A stretch of 64,000 bases of DNA from Candidatus Ribeiella danica (GTDB lineage: Bacteria > Chloroflexota > Chloroflexia > Chloroflexales > Roseiflexaceae): assembly GCA_016717335.1 (NCBI GenBank), contig JADKFS010000011.1:256649-320648 (forward strand). Reading direction: 5' to 3'. The position numbers and the translations under genes are program-made. Position 1 is the first letter of the stretch. Each line of letters opens with the position of its first letter. A model generated the notes under the pieces. The model was given only the letters and a program-made list of their open reading frames with translations. It did not search any database and was not told the origin of the DNA. Positions 1 through 17,424 of this stretch are shown here, in pieces.

Positions 1-1
1 C

Positions 2-1468
2 TTTATCCCGGAAGAGTACGGCGGTCTCGGCGGCGGAGCCTACGATGTCTACCGCGTCTCCGAAGCCATGGCGCGGATCGATCTGGGTATCGCCACTGGC
101 GTGCTGGCGACTTTCCTCGGCACCGACCCGATCGTGGTCGGCGCCACGCCCGAGCAGAAGAAGCTCTGGATGGGCCGAATCGCCGACGAGGGCCTGCTGG
201 TCGCCTACGGCGCGACCGAGCCGCAGGCCGGCAGCGACCTCGGCTCGCTGACCACCAAGGCCGTCCCGGTTGAGAAAGACGGCAAGGTTGTCGGCTACAA
301 GATCAACGGCCGCAAGCAGTGGATCAGCAACGGCGGCGTGGCCAAGCTCTACACCATCCTGGCGAACGCGCCCGGCGGCCCGACCTGGTTCGTGATGGAG
401 GCCGGCGCGCCCGGCTTCAGCTACGGCAAGCCGGAAGACAAGCACGGCATCCGCGCCAGCAATACCGCCGCGCTGTTCCTCGACGACGTCTACTTCCCGG
501 CCGAGAGCGTGGTCGGCCTTGAGGAGGGCAAGGGCCTGGCGCAGGCGCAGGCGGTCTTCGGCTACACGCGCCTGATGGTCGGCTCGTTTGGCCTGGGCGG
601 CGGCTGGGCCGCGCTCGAGCGCGCCATCCGCTACAGCCAGACGCGCGTCCAGGGCGGCGGGCTGCTGAGCACCAAGCAGGCCTACACCCACAAGCTGCTC
701 GTGCCGAACGCGGTGCGGCTCGAGGCCGCGCGCGCCTACATCGAGTGGGTCGCGGAGCGGATCGACAGCGGCGCGCCCGACCAGGCGACCGAGGGCGCCG
801 TGGCGAAGTATATGGCCACCGAGGCTGGCAACAAGGCCGCTGAGGACGCCATCCAGGCCCACGGCGGCTACGGCTACACCAAGGAGTACATGGTCGAGAA
901 GATCAAGCGCGACGTGCGGATCACCTGCATCTATGAGGGCACCTCGGAGATCCTGGAGTGGACGATCGCCCGCGACCGCTGGCAGTTCCACCTCAAGACC
1001 CAGGGCGCCTACTACCGCGAGTGGGCCGCCAAGCTCGACCAGCTGCAGGCGCAGGAGTCGAACAGCGGCGCCGCCGCCGCCGCGCTGGCGATGCGCGCGC
1101 TCGGCGTGCTGCTGGAGCGCTGCCGGATCGACCGCCTGACCCGCAACCAGCACATCCTGTTCCGGCTGGGCGAGCTGATCTCCTACACCGAGACAGCCGC
1201 GATCTTCGCCGAGCGCGCCGCACTCAAGCCCTCGTCGGTTCTGCCGTTCGCGCCCGAGACGCTGCGCGCGATGGCCCGCATCCACGCCCGCGACGCCGCG
1301 CTCAAGGTCGCCAGCGACGGGCTGCACTGGGCCATTGGGGCCGGGCAGACCGACCCGAACCTGGCCGGCTCGCTCAACCTCCCGGCGATCTACCAGGCCC
1401 AGGCTGGCCTTATCGAGGATATGAACTTTGTCGCCGGCAAGCTGATCGAGGCGTTCCCGGCCCAGTGA
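2..1468 (+). CDS. Acyl-CoA dehydrogenase, 5' end cut by window edge
   Basis: Flavoprotein that alpha,beta-dehydrogenates acyl-CoA thioesters and passes electrons to ETF. The frame is open from base 2 and begins with FIPEEYGGLGGG, a typical acyl-CoA dehydrogenase N-terminal motif, so the start codon lies outside the window. The FAD-domain signature ATEPQAGSDLGS and the C-terminal signature HGGYGYTKEY followed by YEGTSEI are present; the Glu in YEGTSEI is the position of the catalytic base in the MCAD family. About 160 residues follow that motif, longer than in short/medium-chain enzymes and more like the extended very-long-chain type. It is followed after 93 bp of repeat by the megasynthase on the same strand, so it may oxidise that enzyme's product or a precursor (inference). 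Substrate length cannot be read from the sequence. Confidence 0.93.
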   Translation, partial: FIPEEYGGLGGGAYDVYRVSEAMARIDLGIATGVLATFLGTDPIVVGATPEQKKLWMGRIADEGLLVAYGATEPQAGSDLGSLTTKAVPVEKDGKVVGYKINGRKQWISNGGVAKLYTILANAPGGPTWFVMEAGAPGFSYGKPEDKHGIRASNTAALFLDDVYFPAESVVGLEEGKGLAQAQAVFGYTRLMVGSFGLGGGWAALERAIRYSQTRVQGGGLLSTKQAYTHKLLVPNAVRLEAARAYIEWVAERIDSGAPDQATEGAVAKYMATEAGNKAAEDAIQAHGGYGYTKEYMVEKIKRDVRITCIYEGTSEILEWTIARDRWQFHLKTQGAYYREWAAKLDQLQAQESNSGAAAAALAMRALGVLLERCRIDRLTRNQHILFRLGELISYTETAAIFAERAALKPSSVLPFAPETLRAMARIHARDAALKVASDGLHWAIGAGQTDPNLAGSLNLPAIYQAQAGLIEDMNFVAGKLIEAFPAQ

Positions 1469-1561
1469 TGAGTTATGAGTTCTAAGTTATGAGTTATGAG
1501 TTTTGAGCCTTCAACTCAAAATTCATAACTCATAACTCATAGCTCACGAGGAGTTACGGTT
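1469..1561. repeat. GAGTTAT-type heptamer array between acyl-CoA dehydrogenase and megasynthase
   Basis: The gap consists almost wholly of imperfect GAGTTAT heptamers which then recur as their reverse complement (ATAACTC), so the transcript could fold into a long A/U-rich hairpin. A ribosome binding site (GAGGAG at about 1548-1553) follows just before the next start codon. Same style as the other intergenic arrays in this window. Confidence 0.85.
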
Positions 1562-10906
<9,345 letters not shown>

Positions 10907-10909
<3 letters not shown>

Positions 10910-11001
10910 CAAAGTGACAAGGTGACAAGGTGACCGTGTGCGTACTGAACGCGCCGTCACCTTGTCACCCCATCACCCTGTCACCTTGTCAGGTTTATTT
11001 G
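10907..11001. repeat. GACAAGGT octamer inverted array between megasynthase and PPTase
   Basis: Octamers GACAAGGT on the left are followed by their reverse complement ACCTTGTC on the right, giving a potential hairpin immediately after the megasynthase stop codon. The same octamer forms arrays at 34.7 kb and 50.9 kb. Confidence 0.85.
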
Positions 11002-11050
11002 ATGATCGAGTGGCTCATACAATCAGTGGACGCGCACCCCGACCTGGCGC

Positions 11051-11764
11051 GTGCGATCGCGCCGGCCGGGGCTGCTCGGCCCGAGCGAGCTGCGCCGGCT
11101 GGCCGAGCTGAAGGTCGAGAAGCGCCGGCGCGACTGGCTGCTCGGCCGCTGGACCGCCAAGCACCTACTGCAGTCCTACGTCGAGCGGCAGACCGGTATC
11201 CGGCCGCCGCTTGACGCGCTGGTGGTGGCGAGCGACCCGGACGGCGCGCCCCGACTGATTGTCGATCGCGGCCTCAATCTGCAATCTGCAATCTGCAATC
11301 TGCAACTGTCGATCAGCCACTGCGACGGCCACGCCTTCTGCGTGATCGACAGCAGCGCCGGGTCGCAGATCGGCGCCGACATCGAGCGGGTCGAGCTGCG
11401 CTCGCCGCAGTTTGCCCAGGACTACTTTACCGAACAGGAGCTGGCCCAGGTTCGCGCCGCCCTGCCAGCCGAGCGCGACACCGTCACCACTCTGATCTGG
11501 AGCGCCAAAGAGGCGGCGCTCAAAGCCCTGCGGCTCGGGCTGACCGTCGACACCCGCAGCGTGTCGTGCGCCCTGGCGCCGCCCGACCGCTTCCCGGCGA
11601 CCTGGTCGCCGCTGGCCGTGCGCTGCGCGGCGGAGCTGCCGGGCGCCGATGGCGGCGCGCTCGCCGGCTGGTGGCGGCTGATGGATATGTACGTGCTGAC
11701 GATCGTCGTGCTGCGCGGCCAGCCGCACCAGCATCAACTCACACTTCTCCAGCGAGAGCACTAA
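11051..11764 (+). CDS. 4'-phosphopantetheinyl transferase, Sfp type (5' end uncertain)
   Basis: Transfers phosphopantetheine from CoA to carrier proteins; its position directly after the megasynthase points to the five ACPs as its targets. Family motifs are present: IGADIERVE (Mg-binding Asp/Glu) and WSAKEAALKAL. The GTG at 11051 is the only start codon in this frame after an in-frame stop at 11003 and has no clear ribosome binding site. A better-looking start, ATG 11002 (MIEWLIQSVDAHPDLA), lies in the neighbouring frame, so a one-base indel between about 11050 and 11075 may have split the natural N-terminus. Four perfect AATCTGC heptamers (11276-11303) lie inside the coding region just before the SISH segment and code for NLQSAICNL. 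It ends 15 bp before the carboxyltransferase start, consistent with one operon. Confidence 0.88.
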   Translation: MRSRRPGLLGPSELRRLAELKVEKRRRDWLLGRWTAKHLLQSYVERQTGIRPPLDALVVASDPDGAPRLIVDRGLNLQSAICNLQLSISHCDGHAFCVIDSSAGSQIGADIERVELRSPQFAQDYFTEQELAQVRAALPAERDTVTTLIWSAKEAALKALRLGLTVDTRSVSCALAPPDRFPATWSPLAVRCAAELPGADGGALAGWWRLMDMYVLTIVVLRGQPHQHQLTLLQREH

Positions 11765-11779
11765 CGGAGGCCCCAGCGT

Positions 11780-13321
11780 ATGGATATGGAGACCTACATT
11801 CGGAAGCTGCGCGAGCGCAGGCAGATCGCGGCCGGCTCGGCAAAAGACGCCGAGACGCAGCACAAGAAAGGCCGCCTCACCGCGCGCGAGCGCGTCGAGC
11901 TGCTGTTCGACCCCGACACCTTCACCGAGATCGACACCCTGGTGGTGCCGCGCTACGAGACCTATATGGGCGGCAAGCAGTCGCGCTACGGCGACGGCGT
12001 GGTGACCGGCTTCGGCCTGGTCAACGGCCGGCGGGTCTTCACCGCCGCGCAGGACGCCACCGTGATGGGCGGGTCGCTCGGCGAGATGCACGCCAACAAG
12101 ATCGTCAAGGCGATGCGCATGGCGCTGGAGTACGGCTGCCCGTTCATCGCGCTGAACGACTCGGGCGGCGCGCGCATCCAGGAGGGCGTCGACAGCCTGG
12201 GCGGCTACGCGCGGATCTTCGACGCCAACTGCGAGGCGTCGGGCGTCATCCCGCAGATCTCGGTGATCCTGGGGCCTTGCGCCGGCGGCGCGGTCTACTC
12301 GCCCGCGCTGACCGACTTCGTCTTCATGACCGAGAACAGCTACATGTTCATCACCGGGCCGAACGTGGTCAAGGCGGTCATGCAGGAGGAGGTCAGCCAG
12401 GAGGAGCTGGGCGGCGGCCTGATCCACAGCAAGGAGAGCGGCGTCAGCCACTTCCTGGCGCAGGACGACCGGCAGTGCCTGACGCTGGTGCGCGAGCTGC
12501 TGGGCTACCTGCCGTCGAACAACCAGGACGACCCGCCCTACGTGAAGCCGACCGACGACCCCGACCGGCGCTGCCCCGAGCTGGAGCAGATCGTGCCGAC
12601 CGACTCGCACAAGCCCTACGACGTGCGCCAGGTGATCGCCAGCATCGCCGACGACGGGCGCTTCCTCGAGGTGCACTCGCTGTGGGCCGAGAACATGGTC
12701 GTCGGCTACGCCCGGCTGAACGGCTGGGTGGTCGGTCTGGTCGCCAACCAGCCGCTGGTGCTGGCCGGCACGATCGACATCAAGGCGTCGATCAAGGCGG
12801 CCCACTTCATCCGCATCTGCGACGCCTACAACATCCCGGTGATCACGCTGCAGGATGTGCCCGGCTTCCTGCCCGGCACGAACCAGGAGTACGGCGGCAT
12901 TATCCGCAACGGCGCGCGCATGATCTATGCCTACAGCGAGGCGACCGTGCCGAAGCTGATGGTCATCCTGCGCAAGAGCTACGGCGGCGCCTACTGCGTG
13001 ATGAGCAGCAAGGGCCTGCGCGGCGACCTGCTGTACGCCTGGCCGAACGCCGAGATCGCCGTGATGGGCGCCGAGGGCGCGGTCAACATCCTGTTCTCGA
13101 GCGAGGTCAAGGCCGCCGCCGACCCGAAGACCCGCCGCAAGGAGCTGGTCGCCGACTACGAGGAGCGCTTCAACAACCCGTACGTCGCCGCCGGGCGCGG
13201 CCTGATCGACGACGTGATCGAGCCGCGCGACACGCGCCGCATCCTGATCCGCGCGCTGGAGCTGACGCTCTCGAAGCGCGAGCGGCACATCCCGAAGAAG
13301 CACGGCATTTCGCCCATGTAA
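11780..13321 (+). CDS. Acyl-CoA carboxylase carboxyltransferase (beta) subunit
   Basis: 513-residue carboxyltransferase of the PccB/AccD family; transfers CO2 from carboxybiotin to acetyl- or propionyl-CoA. N-terminal and C-terminal crotonase-like halves are both present, with oxyanion glycines in the NDSGGARIQEGV region and in KSYGGAYCVMSSKG. Cys406 occupies the position that tunes substrate choice in actinobacterial PccB (Asp for propionyl-CoA; Asp422 in S. coelicolor), so preference is open. A GGAGG ribosome binding site lies about 10 bp upstream of ATG 11780. Followed by biotin carboxylase and biotin carrier genes; the three would form a complete carboxylase that could feed malonyl-CoA to the megasynthase, whose AT has a malonyl-type motif. 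Confidence 0.95.
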   Translation: MDMETYIRKLRERRQIAAGSAKDAETQHKKGRLTARERVELLFDPDTFTEIDTLVVPRYETYMGGKQSRYGDGVVTGFGLVNGRRVFTAAQDATVMGGSLGEMHANKIVKAMRMALEYGCPFIALNDSGGARIQEGVDSLGGYARIFDANCEASGVIPQISVILGPCAGGAVYSPALTDFVFMTENSYMFITGPNVVKAVMQEEVSQEELGGGLIHSKESGVSHFLAQDDRQCLTLVRELLGYLPSNNQDDPPYVKPTDDPDRRCPELEQIVPTDSHKPYDVRQVIASIADDGRFLEVHSLWAENMVVGYARLNGWVVGLVANQPLVLAGTIDIKASIKAAHFIRICDAYNIPVITLQDVPGFLPGTNQEYGGIIRNGARMIYAYSEATVPKLMVILRKSYGGAYCVMSSKGLRGDLLYAWPNAEIAVMGAEGAVNILFSSEVKAAADPKTRRKELVADYEERFNNPYVAAGRGLIDDVIEPRDTRRILIRALELTLSKRERHIPKKHGISPM

Positions 13322-13440
13322 GCCGTCAGCCGTCAGCCGTCAGCCGTCAGTTATCAGCGTTTGCATCGATCACGACGATCACGAAGAACGCTGCGAAGAG
13401 CTGATAGCTGATAGCTTATAGCTTATAGCAGAGGGAGATT
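13322..13440. repeat. GTCAGCC and GATAGCT/TATAGCT heptamer arrays
   Basis: After the carboxyltransferase stop there are four near-perfect GTCAGCC units, then a short unique stretch, then GCTGATA/GCTTATA heptamers running up to a GAGGGAG ribosome binding site before ATG 13441. No gene in the gap. Confidence 0.85.
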
Positions 13441-14922
13441 ATGTTCAAAAAGATACTGATTGCCAACCGTGGCGAAATCGCCGTCCGTGTCATCCGGGCC
13501 TGTCGCAACATGGGCATCAAGTCGGTCGCGGTCTACGATATGGCCGACGAGGGCTCGCTGCACGTGCGCCTGGCCGACGAGTGCGTGCGCCTGAACTCGA
13601 GCCTCGGGTACGTCGACCAGGAGGAGCTGATCCGGCACGCCCGCGCGACCGGCGCCGAGGCGATCCACCCGGGCTACGGCTTCCTGGCCGAGAACCCCTC
13701 GTTCATCCACGCCTGCGAGCAGGCCGGCCTGACGTTCATCGGCCCGCCCGCCGACCTGGTCGAGCACGTCAAGGATAAGATCGCCACGCTGCAGCAGGTC
13801 GAGGCGGCCGGCTTCGCCACGGTGCGGCACTCGACCGACTCGTTCGGCGAGGGCGACATCGAGGCGCTGCGCGCCGCGACCGCGCAGGTCGGCTACCCGC
13901 TGGTGATCAAGTCGTGCAGCGGCGGGCGCGGGCGCGGGACGCGCATGGTGCGCTCGCCCGAGCGCCTGGAGGAGACAGTGCGGCAGGCCCAGGCCGGATC
14001 TGCGGCCGTCTTCCGCGACAGCCGGGTCTACCTGGAGCAGGCGATCCTGCCCTCGCGCTACGTCGAGGTGCAGCTGCTGGGCGATCGGCGCGGGGCGCTC
14101 ATCCACCTGGGCGAGCGCGACAGCTCCATCCAGCGCAACAACCAGAAGCTGATCACCGAGTCGCCCGCGCCCTACCTGTCGGTCGAGCAGCACGAGCACC
14201 TGTGGAGCACGGCGCTCCAGATCGCGCGCCTGCTCGGCTGCAGCAGCGCCTGCACGATCGAGTTCGTGGTCGACAGCGACTGCCAGCTGTACTTCACCGA
14301 GATCAAGCCGCGCATCCAGGTCGAGCACCCGGTGACCGAGCTGGTGACCGGGGTGGACATCGTGCAGGAGCAGATCCGCCTGGCGGCCGGCGAGCCGCTC
14401 TCGATCACGCAGGCCGACGTCCGGCTGCACGGAACGGCCATGCAGTGCCGCATCAAGGCCGAGGACCCGTGGAACAACTTTCTGCCGAGCCCCGGCACGA
14501 TCAGCCTGTTCCGCCAGCCGGGCGGGCCGAACGTGCGCGTCGACACCTACGTCTACAGCGGCTGCGAGATCCCGCTGCGCTACGACCCGACCTTCGCCAA
14601 GCTCGCGGTGTGGGGCGAGGACCGCGAGGAGTGCCTGAACCGGATGCGCGGCGCGCTCGAGGAGTGCTTCGTCACGGGCGTGCAGACGAACCTCTCGCTG
14701 CTGCAGCGGGTCTTCGGCGACCCGGACTTCGCGCAGGGCGTCTACACGACCGAGTTCAGCCGCCGCCCGCTGCTGAGCGCGCGCGCCCCCGAGGCCGAGC
14801 TGCGCGACCTGGCCGCGATCGTGGCGATCTCCCACGCGCTGCGCACCACCGCCGCGCGCCCGTCGCTGCCCGAGCGGCTGCTGTCGGGGTGGCACCAGTC
14901 GAGCCGACGCCTTCCGAATTGA
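13441..14922 (+). CDS. accC: Biotin carboxylase subunit of acyl-CoA carboxylase, divergent
   Basis: 493-residue ATP-grasp enzyme that carboxylates biotin with bicarbonate and ATP. Recognised from KILIANRGEIAVRVIRAC, HPGYGFLAENP, RIQVEHPVTE and CRIKAEDP (the E. coli Arg338 region). Several usually invariant positions differ: the glycine loop reads SGGRGRGTR instead of GGGGGRGM, the QRRxQK segment reads QRNNQK, and Lys289 replaces the Asn of the E(M)N(T/P)R metal-binding motif (Asn290 in E. coli). The Glu of TIEF, Glu of FTE, Arg of PRIQVEHP and Lys of NQK remain. Activity is therefore likely but not certain. Lies between the carboxyltransferase and the biotin carrier gene, separated by repeat arrays. 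Confidence 0.93.
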   Translation: MFKKILIANRGEIAVRVIRACRNMGIKSVAVYDMADEGSLHVRLADECVRLNSSLGYVDQEELIRHARATGAEAIHPGYGFLAENPSFIHACEQAGLTFIGPPADLVEHVKDKIATLQQVEAAGFATVRHSTDSFGEGDIEALRAATAQVGYPLVIKSCSGGRGRGTRMVRSPERLEETVRQAQAGSAAVFRDSRVYLEQAILPSRYVEVQLLGDRRGALIHLGERDSSIQRNNQKLITESPAPYLSVEQHEHLWSTALQIARLLGCSSACTIEFVVDSDCQLYFTEIKPRIQVEHPVTELVTGVDIVQEQIRLAAGEPLSITQADVRLHGTAMQCRIKAEDPWNNFLPSPGTISLFRQPGGPNVRVDTYVYSGCEIPLRYDPTFAKLAVWGEDREECLNRMRGALEECFVTGVQTNLSLLQRVFGDPDFAQGVYTTEFSRRPLLSARAPEAELRDLAAIVAISHALRTTAARPSLPERLLSGWHQSSRRLPN

Positions 14923-15034
14923 GGATCACAGACGGACGACAAATGACGAAAGACCAACGACGATTGTCGATTATCGAAGCGCCAGGCAATTCTTTGGTCC
15001 TTGGTCCTTCGTCCTTGGTCTGTAGGAGATAAGC
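14923..15034. repeat. Noncoding copy of the GACCAAC / TTGGTCC repeat block
   Basis: Gap between accC and the biotin carrier gene, made of GACGAAAGACCAACGAC-type words followed by TTTGGTCCTTGGTCCTTCGT, the same vocabulary found in frame inside the megasynthase linkers. A TAGGAGAT ribosome binding site precedes ATG 15035. Confidence 0.85.
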
Positions 15035-15529
15035 ATGAGCAAAATCAGCGTAATCATCGACGGCATGACCTTCGATGTCGACGTGCGGCTGGGGCAGCCC
15101 GGCGACTCGACCGCGCTCGTCGAGGTGAACGGCCAGGCGCTAAGCGTCAGCATGCCGCACCTCGACGGCGCCGACCAGCTCGCCTGGGCGCTGGTCGACG
15201 GGCGGCCGTACGAGGTCGTCGTCGATCGGCAGCTGCACTGGATCAAGTCGGCGCACGGCCTGCACCGCCTGGAGGTGCATGACCTGGAGACGCCGACCGT
15301 TCGCCCGGCCAGCGGCGACGGCCGGGTCAAGGCGCCCATCCCCGGCCTGGTCACGCGCCTGCTGATCAGCCAGGGCGACAAGGTGGAGGCCGGCCAGCCG
15401 CTGCTGGTGCTGGAGGCCATGAAGATGGAGAACCAGATCTGCGCGCCGCGCGCCGGCACGATCGGGCAGCTCAGCGTCGCCGCTGGGCAGAACGTGACCC
15501 TGCACATGGTGATGGCTGAGATCGTCTAG
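15035..15529 (+). CDS. Biotin carboxyl carrier protein of acyl-CoA carboxylase
   Basis: 164 residues. The C-terminal half is a biotinyl domain with EAMKMEN; Lys130 is the biotinylation site. The N-terminal 90 residues form a beta-rich segment similar to the bridging region between biotin carboxylase and carrier in propionyl-CoA carboxylase alpha chains. Last gene of the carboxylase trio; carries carboxybiotin between AccC and the carboxyltransferase. Ends just before a palindromic repeat element. Confidence 0.92.
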   Translation: MSKISVIIDGMTFDVDVRLGQPGDSTALVEVNGQALSVSMPHLDGADQLAWALVDGRPYEVVVDRQLHWIKSAHGLHRLEVHDLETPTVRPASGDGRVKAPIPGLVTRLLISQGDKVEAGQPLLVLEAMKMENQICAPRAGTIGQLSVAAGQNVTLHMVMAEIV

Positions 15530-15536
15530 GTGAATA

Positions 15537-15670
15537 CCCCTCCCCCTACCCCCTCCCCTGCAAGGGGAGGGGGTTCGGATTCTTGGCATCAAGTGCGGGC
15601 GCACAGCGCCCGCACTTGATGCCGCAAAATCAGCCCTGCCCCTGGTAGGGCGGGGCAGGGGGTGGGGTCC
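15537..15670. repeat. Nested palindromic element, copy A
   Basis: Conserved left hairpin of CCCCCTCCCC/GGGGAGGGGG type, spacer ending ATTCTTG, a copy-specific palindrome with perfect 17-bp arms (15585-15601 and 15607-15623), spacer GCAAAATC, then a right hairpin ending GCAGGGGGTGGGG. Lies between convergent genes (biotin carrier and hisS), so it may also end transcription. Confidence 0.85.
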
Positions 15671-15686
15671 AACACAGTACCGATGA

Positions 15687-17150
15687 TCAAGGGACAGCTG
15701 GCGCCGGCAGATCGGCCAGCGCGACGCGGCGCTCCTCGCGCGACTCGACGTCGCGCCAGATCACCTCGGCGCGCGCCTGCTCGGCCGGGCCGACCACCAG
15801 CACGGCGGCGACGCCGCGCCGGGCCGCGTCGCGCTGATTGCTCGCCACGCTGCGCCCGCGCACGTCCATCGTCGCCACGTAGCCGCGCTCGCGCAGCGCC
15901 TGGGCCACCCGCAGCGCGTAGGGGTAGCTGGCGTCGTCGCTCGCCACCACCAGGGCCTCCGGCGCTGCCACCCCGCTGCCCGGCGCCCTCGCAGCGGCGA
16001 CCACCCGCTCCAGCCCGTAGGCGAAGCCGACCGCCGGGACCGGCTGGCGGCCCCCCAGCGCGGTCACCAGGTCGTCGTAGCGGCCGCCGCCGCACAGCTG
16101 CAGGCCGTCGTCGGAGTAGATCTCGAAGATCACGCCGGTGTAGTAGTGCAGCCCGCGCCCCAGGCCAAAGTCGAGCACGACCCGCTCGCCGGCGACGCCG
16201 TGGGCCGCAACCGCGCCAAGGATCGCGCGCAGCTCGTCCAGGCCGGCGGTCGGCAGCTCCAGCTCGGCCAGCAGCGCCGCGGCGTCGTGGAACGCCTGGT
16301 CGGGCGGGCCCTGGATGGCGCACAGCCGCTCGAGCAGCGTCAGCGCGCGCTCGATCCGCGGCTGCGGGTCTTCGCGGCGGAGCTTGCGCACCAGCCGCCC
16401 GACGATCGCGGCGGGGGAGCGCGTGCCGAACTCGAGGTTGACGCCGATCGCCTGCAGCGTGCCGAGCAGCAGCGCCTCGGCCTGCTCGTCGGTGAGCCCG
16501 TCGAGCAGGGCGGCGTCGAACGGCAGCACGCTGTGGGCCGCGTCGAGGCGCGCGCGCACCGCCGCCACGCCCTGCTCGCGCATCCGCTCCAGGCTCCAGG
16601 CCAGCAGGCCCTGCGTGCGCTCGGCCAGCCCCAGCGCGCGCAGCAGCTGGCGGATCAGGCCGATATGGCCGACGCGCACGCGGTAGGAGCGCAGCCCGGC
16701 CGCGTCGAGCCCCGCGCAGGCGAGCGCGATACACTCGGCGTCGGCGCGCGGGGCCGCCCCGCCGATCAGCTCGACGCCGGCCTGGGTAAACTGGCGATAG
16801 GTCGCCCGCTGCGGGCGCTCGTTGCGGAAGACCGGGCCGGCGTAGCGCAGCCGCAGCGGCTGCGGCAGGCCCTGCATGCGGCCCACGTAGGCCCGCAGCA
16901 CCGACGCCGTCCACTCCGGCCGCAGCGCCAGCTCGCGGCCGTTGAAGCTGAACTCGTAGACCTTGCCGACCAGCTCCTCGCCGAGCTTGCGGCCGTACAG
17001 GTCGCGCTGCTCGATGATCGGCAGGTCGATCGGCTGGTAGCCGTAGCCGGCGAACACCTGCTCGATCCGCGCCAAAGTCGCAAGCTGCGGGGCCAGGTCG
17101 GCGGGCAGCACGTCGCGCATCCCGCGCACTGGGTCGATGGTTGTGCTCAC
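15687..17150 (-). CDS. hisS: Histidyl-tRNA synthetase-like class II aminoacyl-tRNA synthetase
   Basis: 487 residues from GTG 17150, chosen because VSTTIDPVRGMRDVLP aligns with the conserved HisRS N-terminus. Charges tRNA-His, or if a HisZ-like paralogue regulates ATP phosphoribosyltransferase. Motif 2 (FRNERPQRATYRQFTQAG), motif 3 (GFAYGLERV) and the histidine-binding region (GRGLHYYTG) are visible, and the last about 90 residues form an anticodon-binding domain that HisZ proteins normally lack. Two positions deviate from ordinary HisRS: LRPEWT for LRPEGT and RGLHYY for RGLDYY. Monocistronic, converging on the carboxylase operon. Confidence 0.85.
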   Translation of the reverse strand: MSTTIDPVRGMRDVLPADLAPQLATLARIEQVFAGYGYQPIDLPIIEQRDLYGRKLGEELVGKVYEFSFNGRELALRPEWTASVLRAYVGRMQGLPQPLRLRYAGPVFRNERPQRATYRQFTQAGVELIGGAAPRADAECIALACAGLDAAGLRSYRVRVGHIGLIRQLLRALGLAERTQGLLAWSLERMREQGVAAVRARLDAAHSVLPFDAALLDGLTDEQAEALLLGTLQAIGVNLEFGTRSPAAIVGRLVRKLRREDPQPRIERALTLLERLCAIQGPPDQAFHDAAALLAELELPTAGLDELRAILGAVAAHGVAGERVVLDFGLGRGLHYYTGVIFEIYSDDGLQLCGGGRYDDLVTALGGRQPVPAVGFAYGLERVVAAARAPGSGVAAPEALVVASDDASYPYALRVAQALRERGYVATMDVRGRSVASNQRDAARRGVAAVLVVGPAEQARAEVIWRDVESREERRVALADLPAPAVP

Positions 17151-17424
17151 GCTGTGTTGTCTTTGTTGAAGGATAGCTCGCGCGCCATTGTACTCGATCA
17201 GGTGGCGTGAAACAAGGCTTCCGTGTGTTCCGGCCCCTGTCGGCAAGGGCGAACCCTGCAGTGGGTGTGCTACGATGGAACGCATCTCTGCGCGTTCTTC
17301 GGGAAATGCGGCAGCCCTGCGGTCAATTCGACGAGCTTGAGCAGATCGAGATGCTCGATTTTGGGCGCAATCAGCCTTCAACGCTGCCTGACTCGCGTGG
17401 CTCGCCGAGCAATCTCATCTTGCT

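Noticed and set aside
15537..15670. Simple rho-independent terminator
   Set aside because: There are three separate hairpins with conserved ends seen in other copies, and no U-tract; a dispersed element explains it better, though it may also terminate transcription.
15687..17150. Firm assignment as HisZ regulatory subunit
   Set aside because: The protein keeps a C-terminal anticodon-binding domain that HisZ lacks, so the synthetase call is preferred, with the deviating residues noted.
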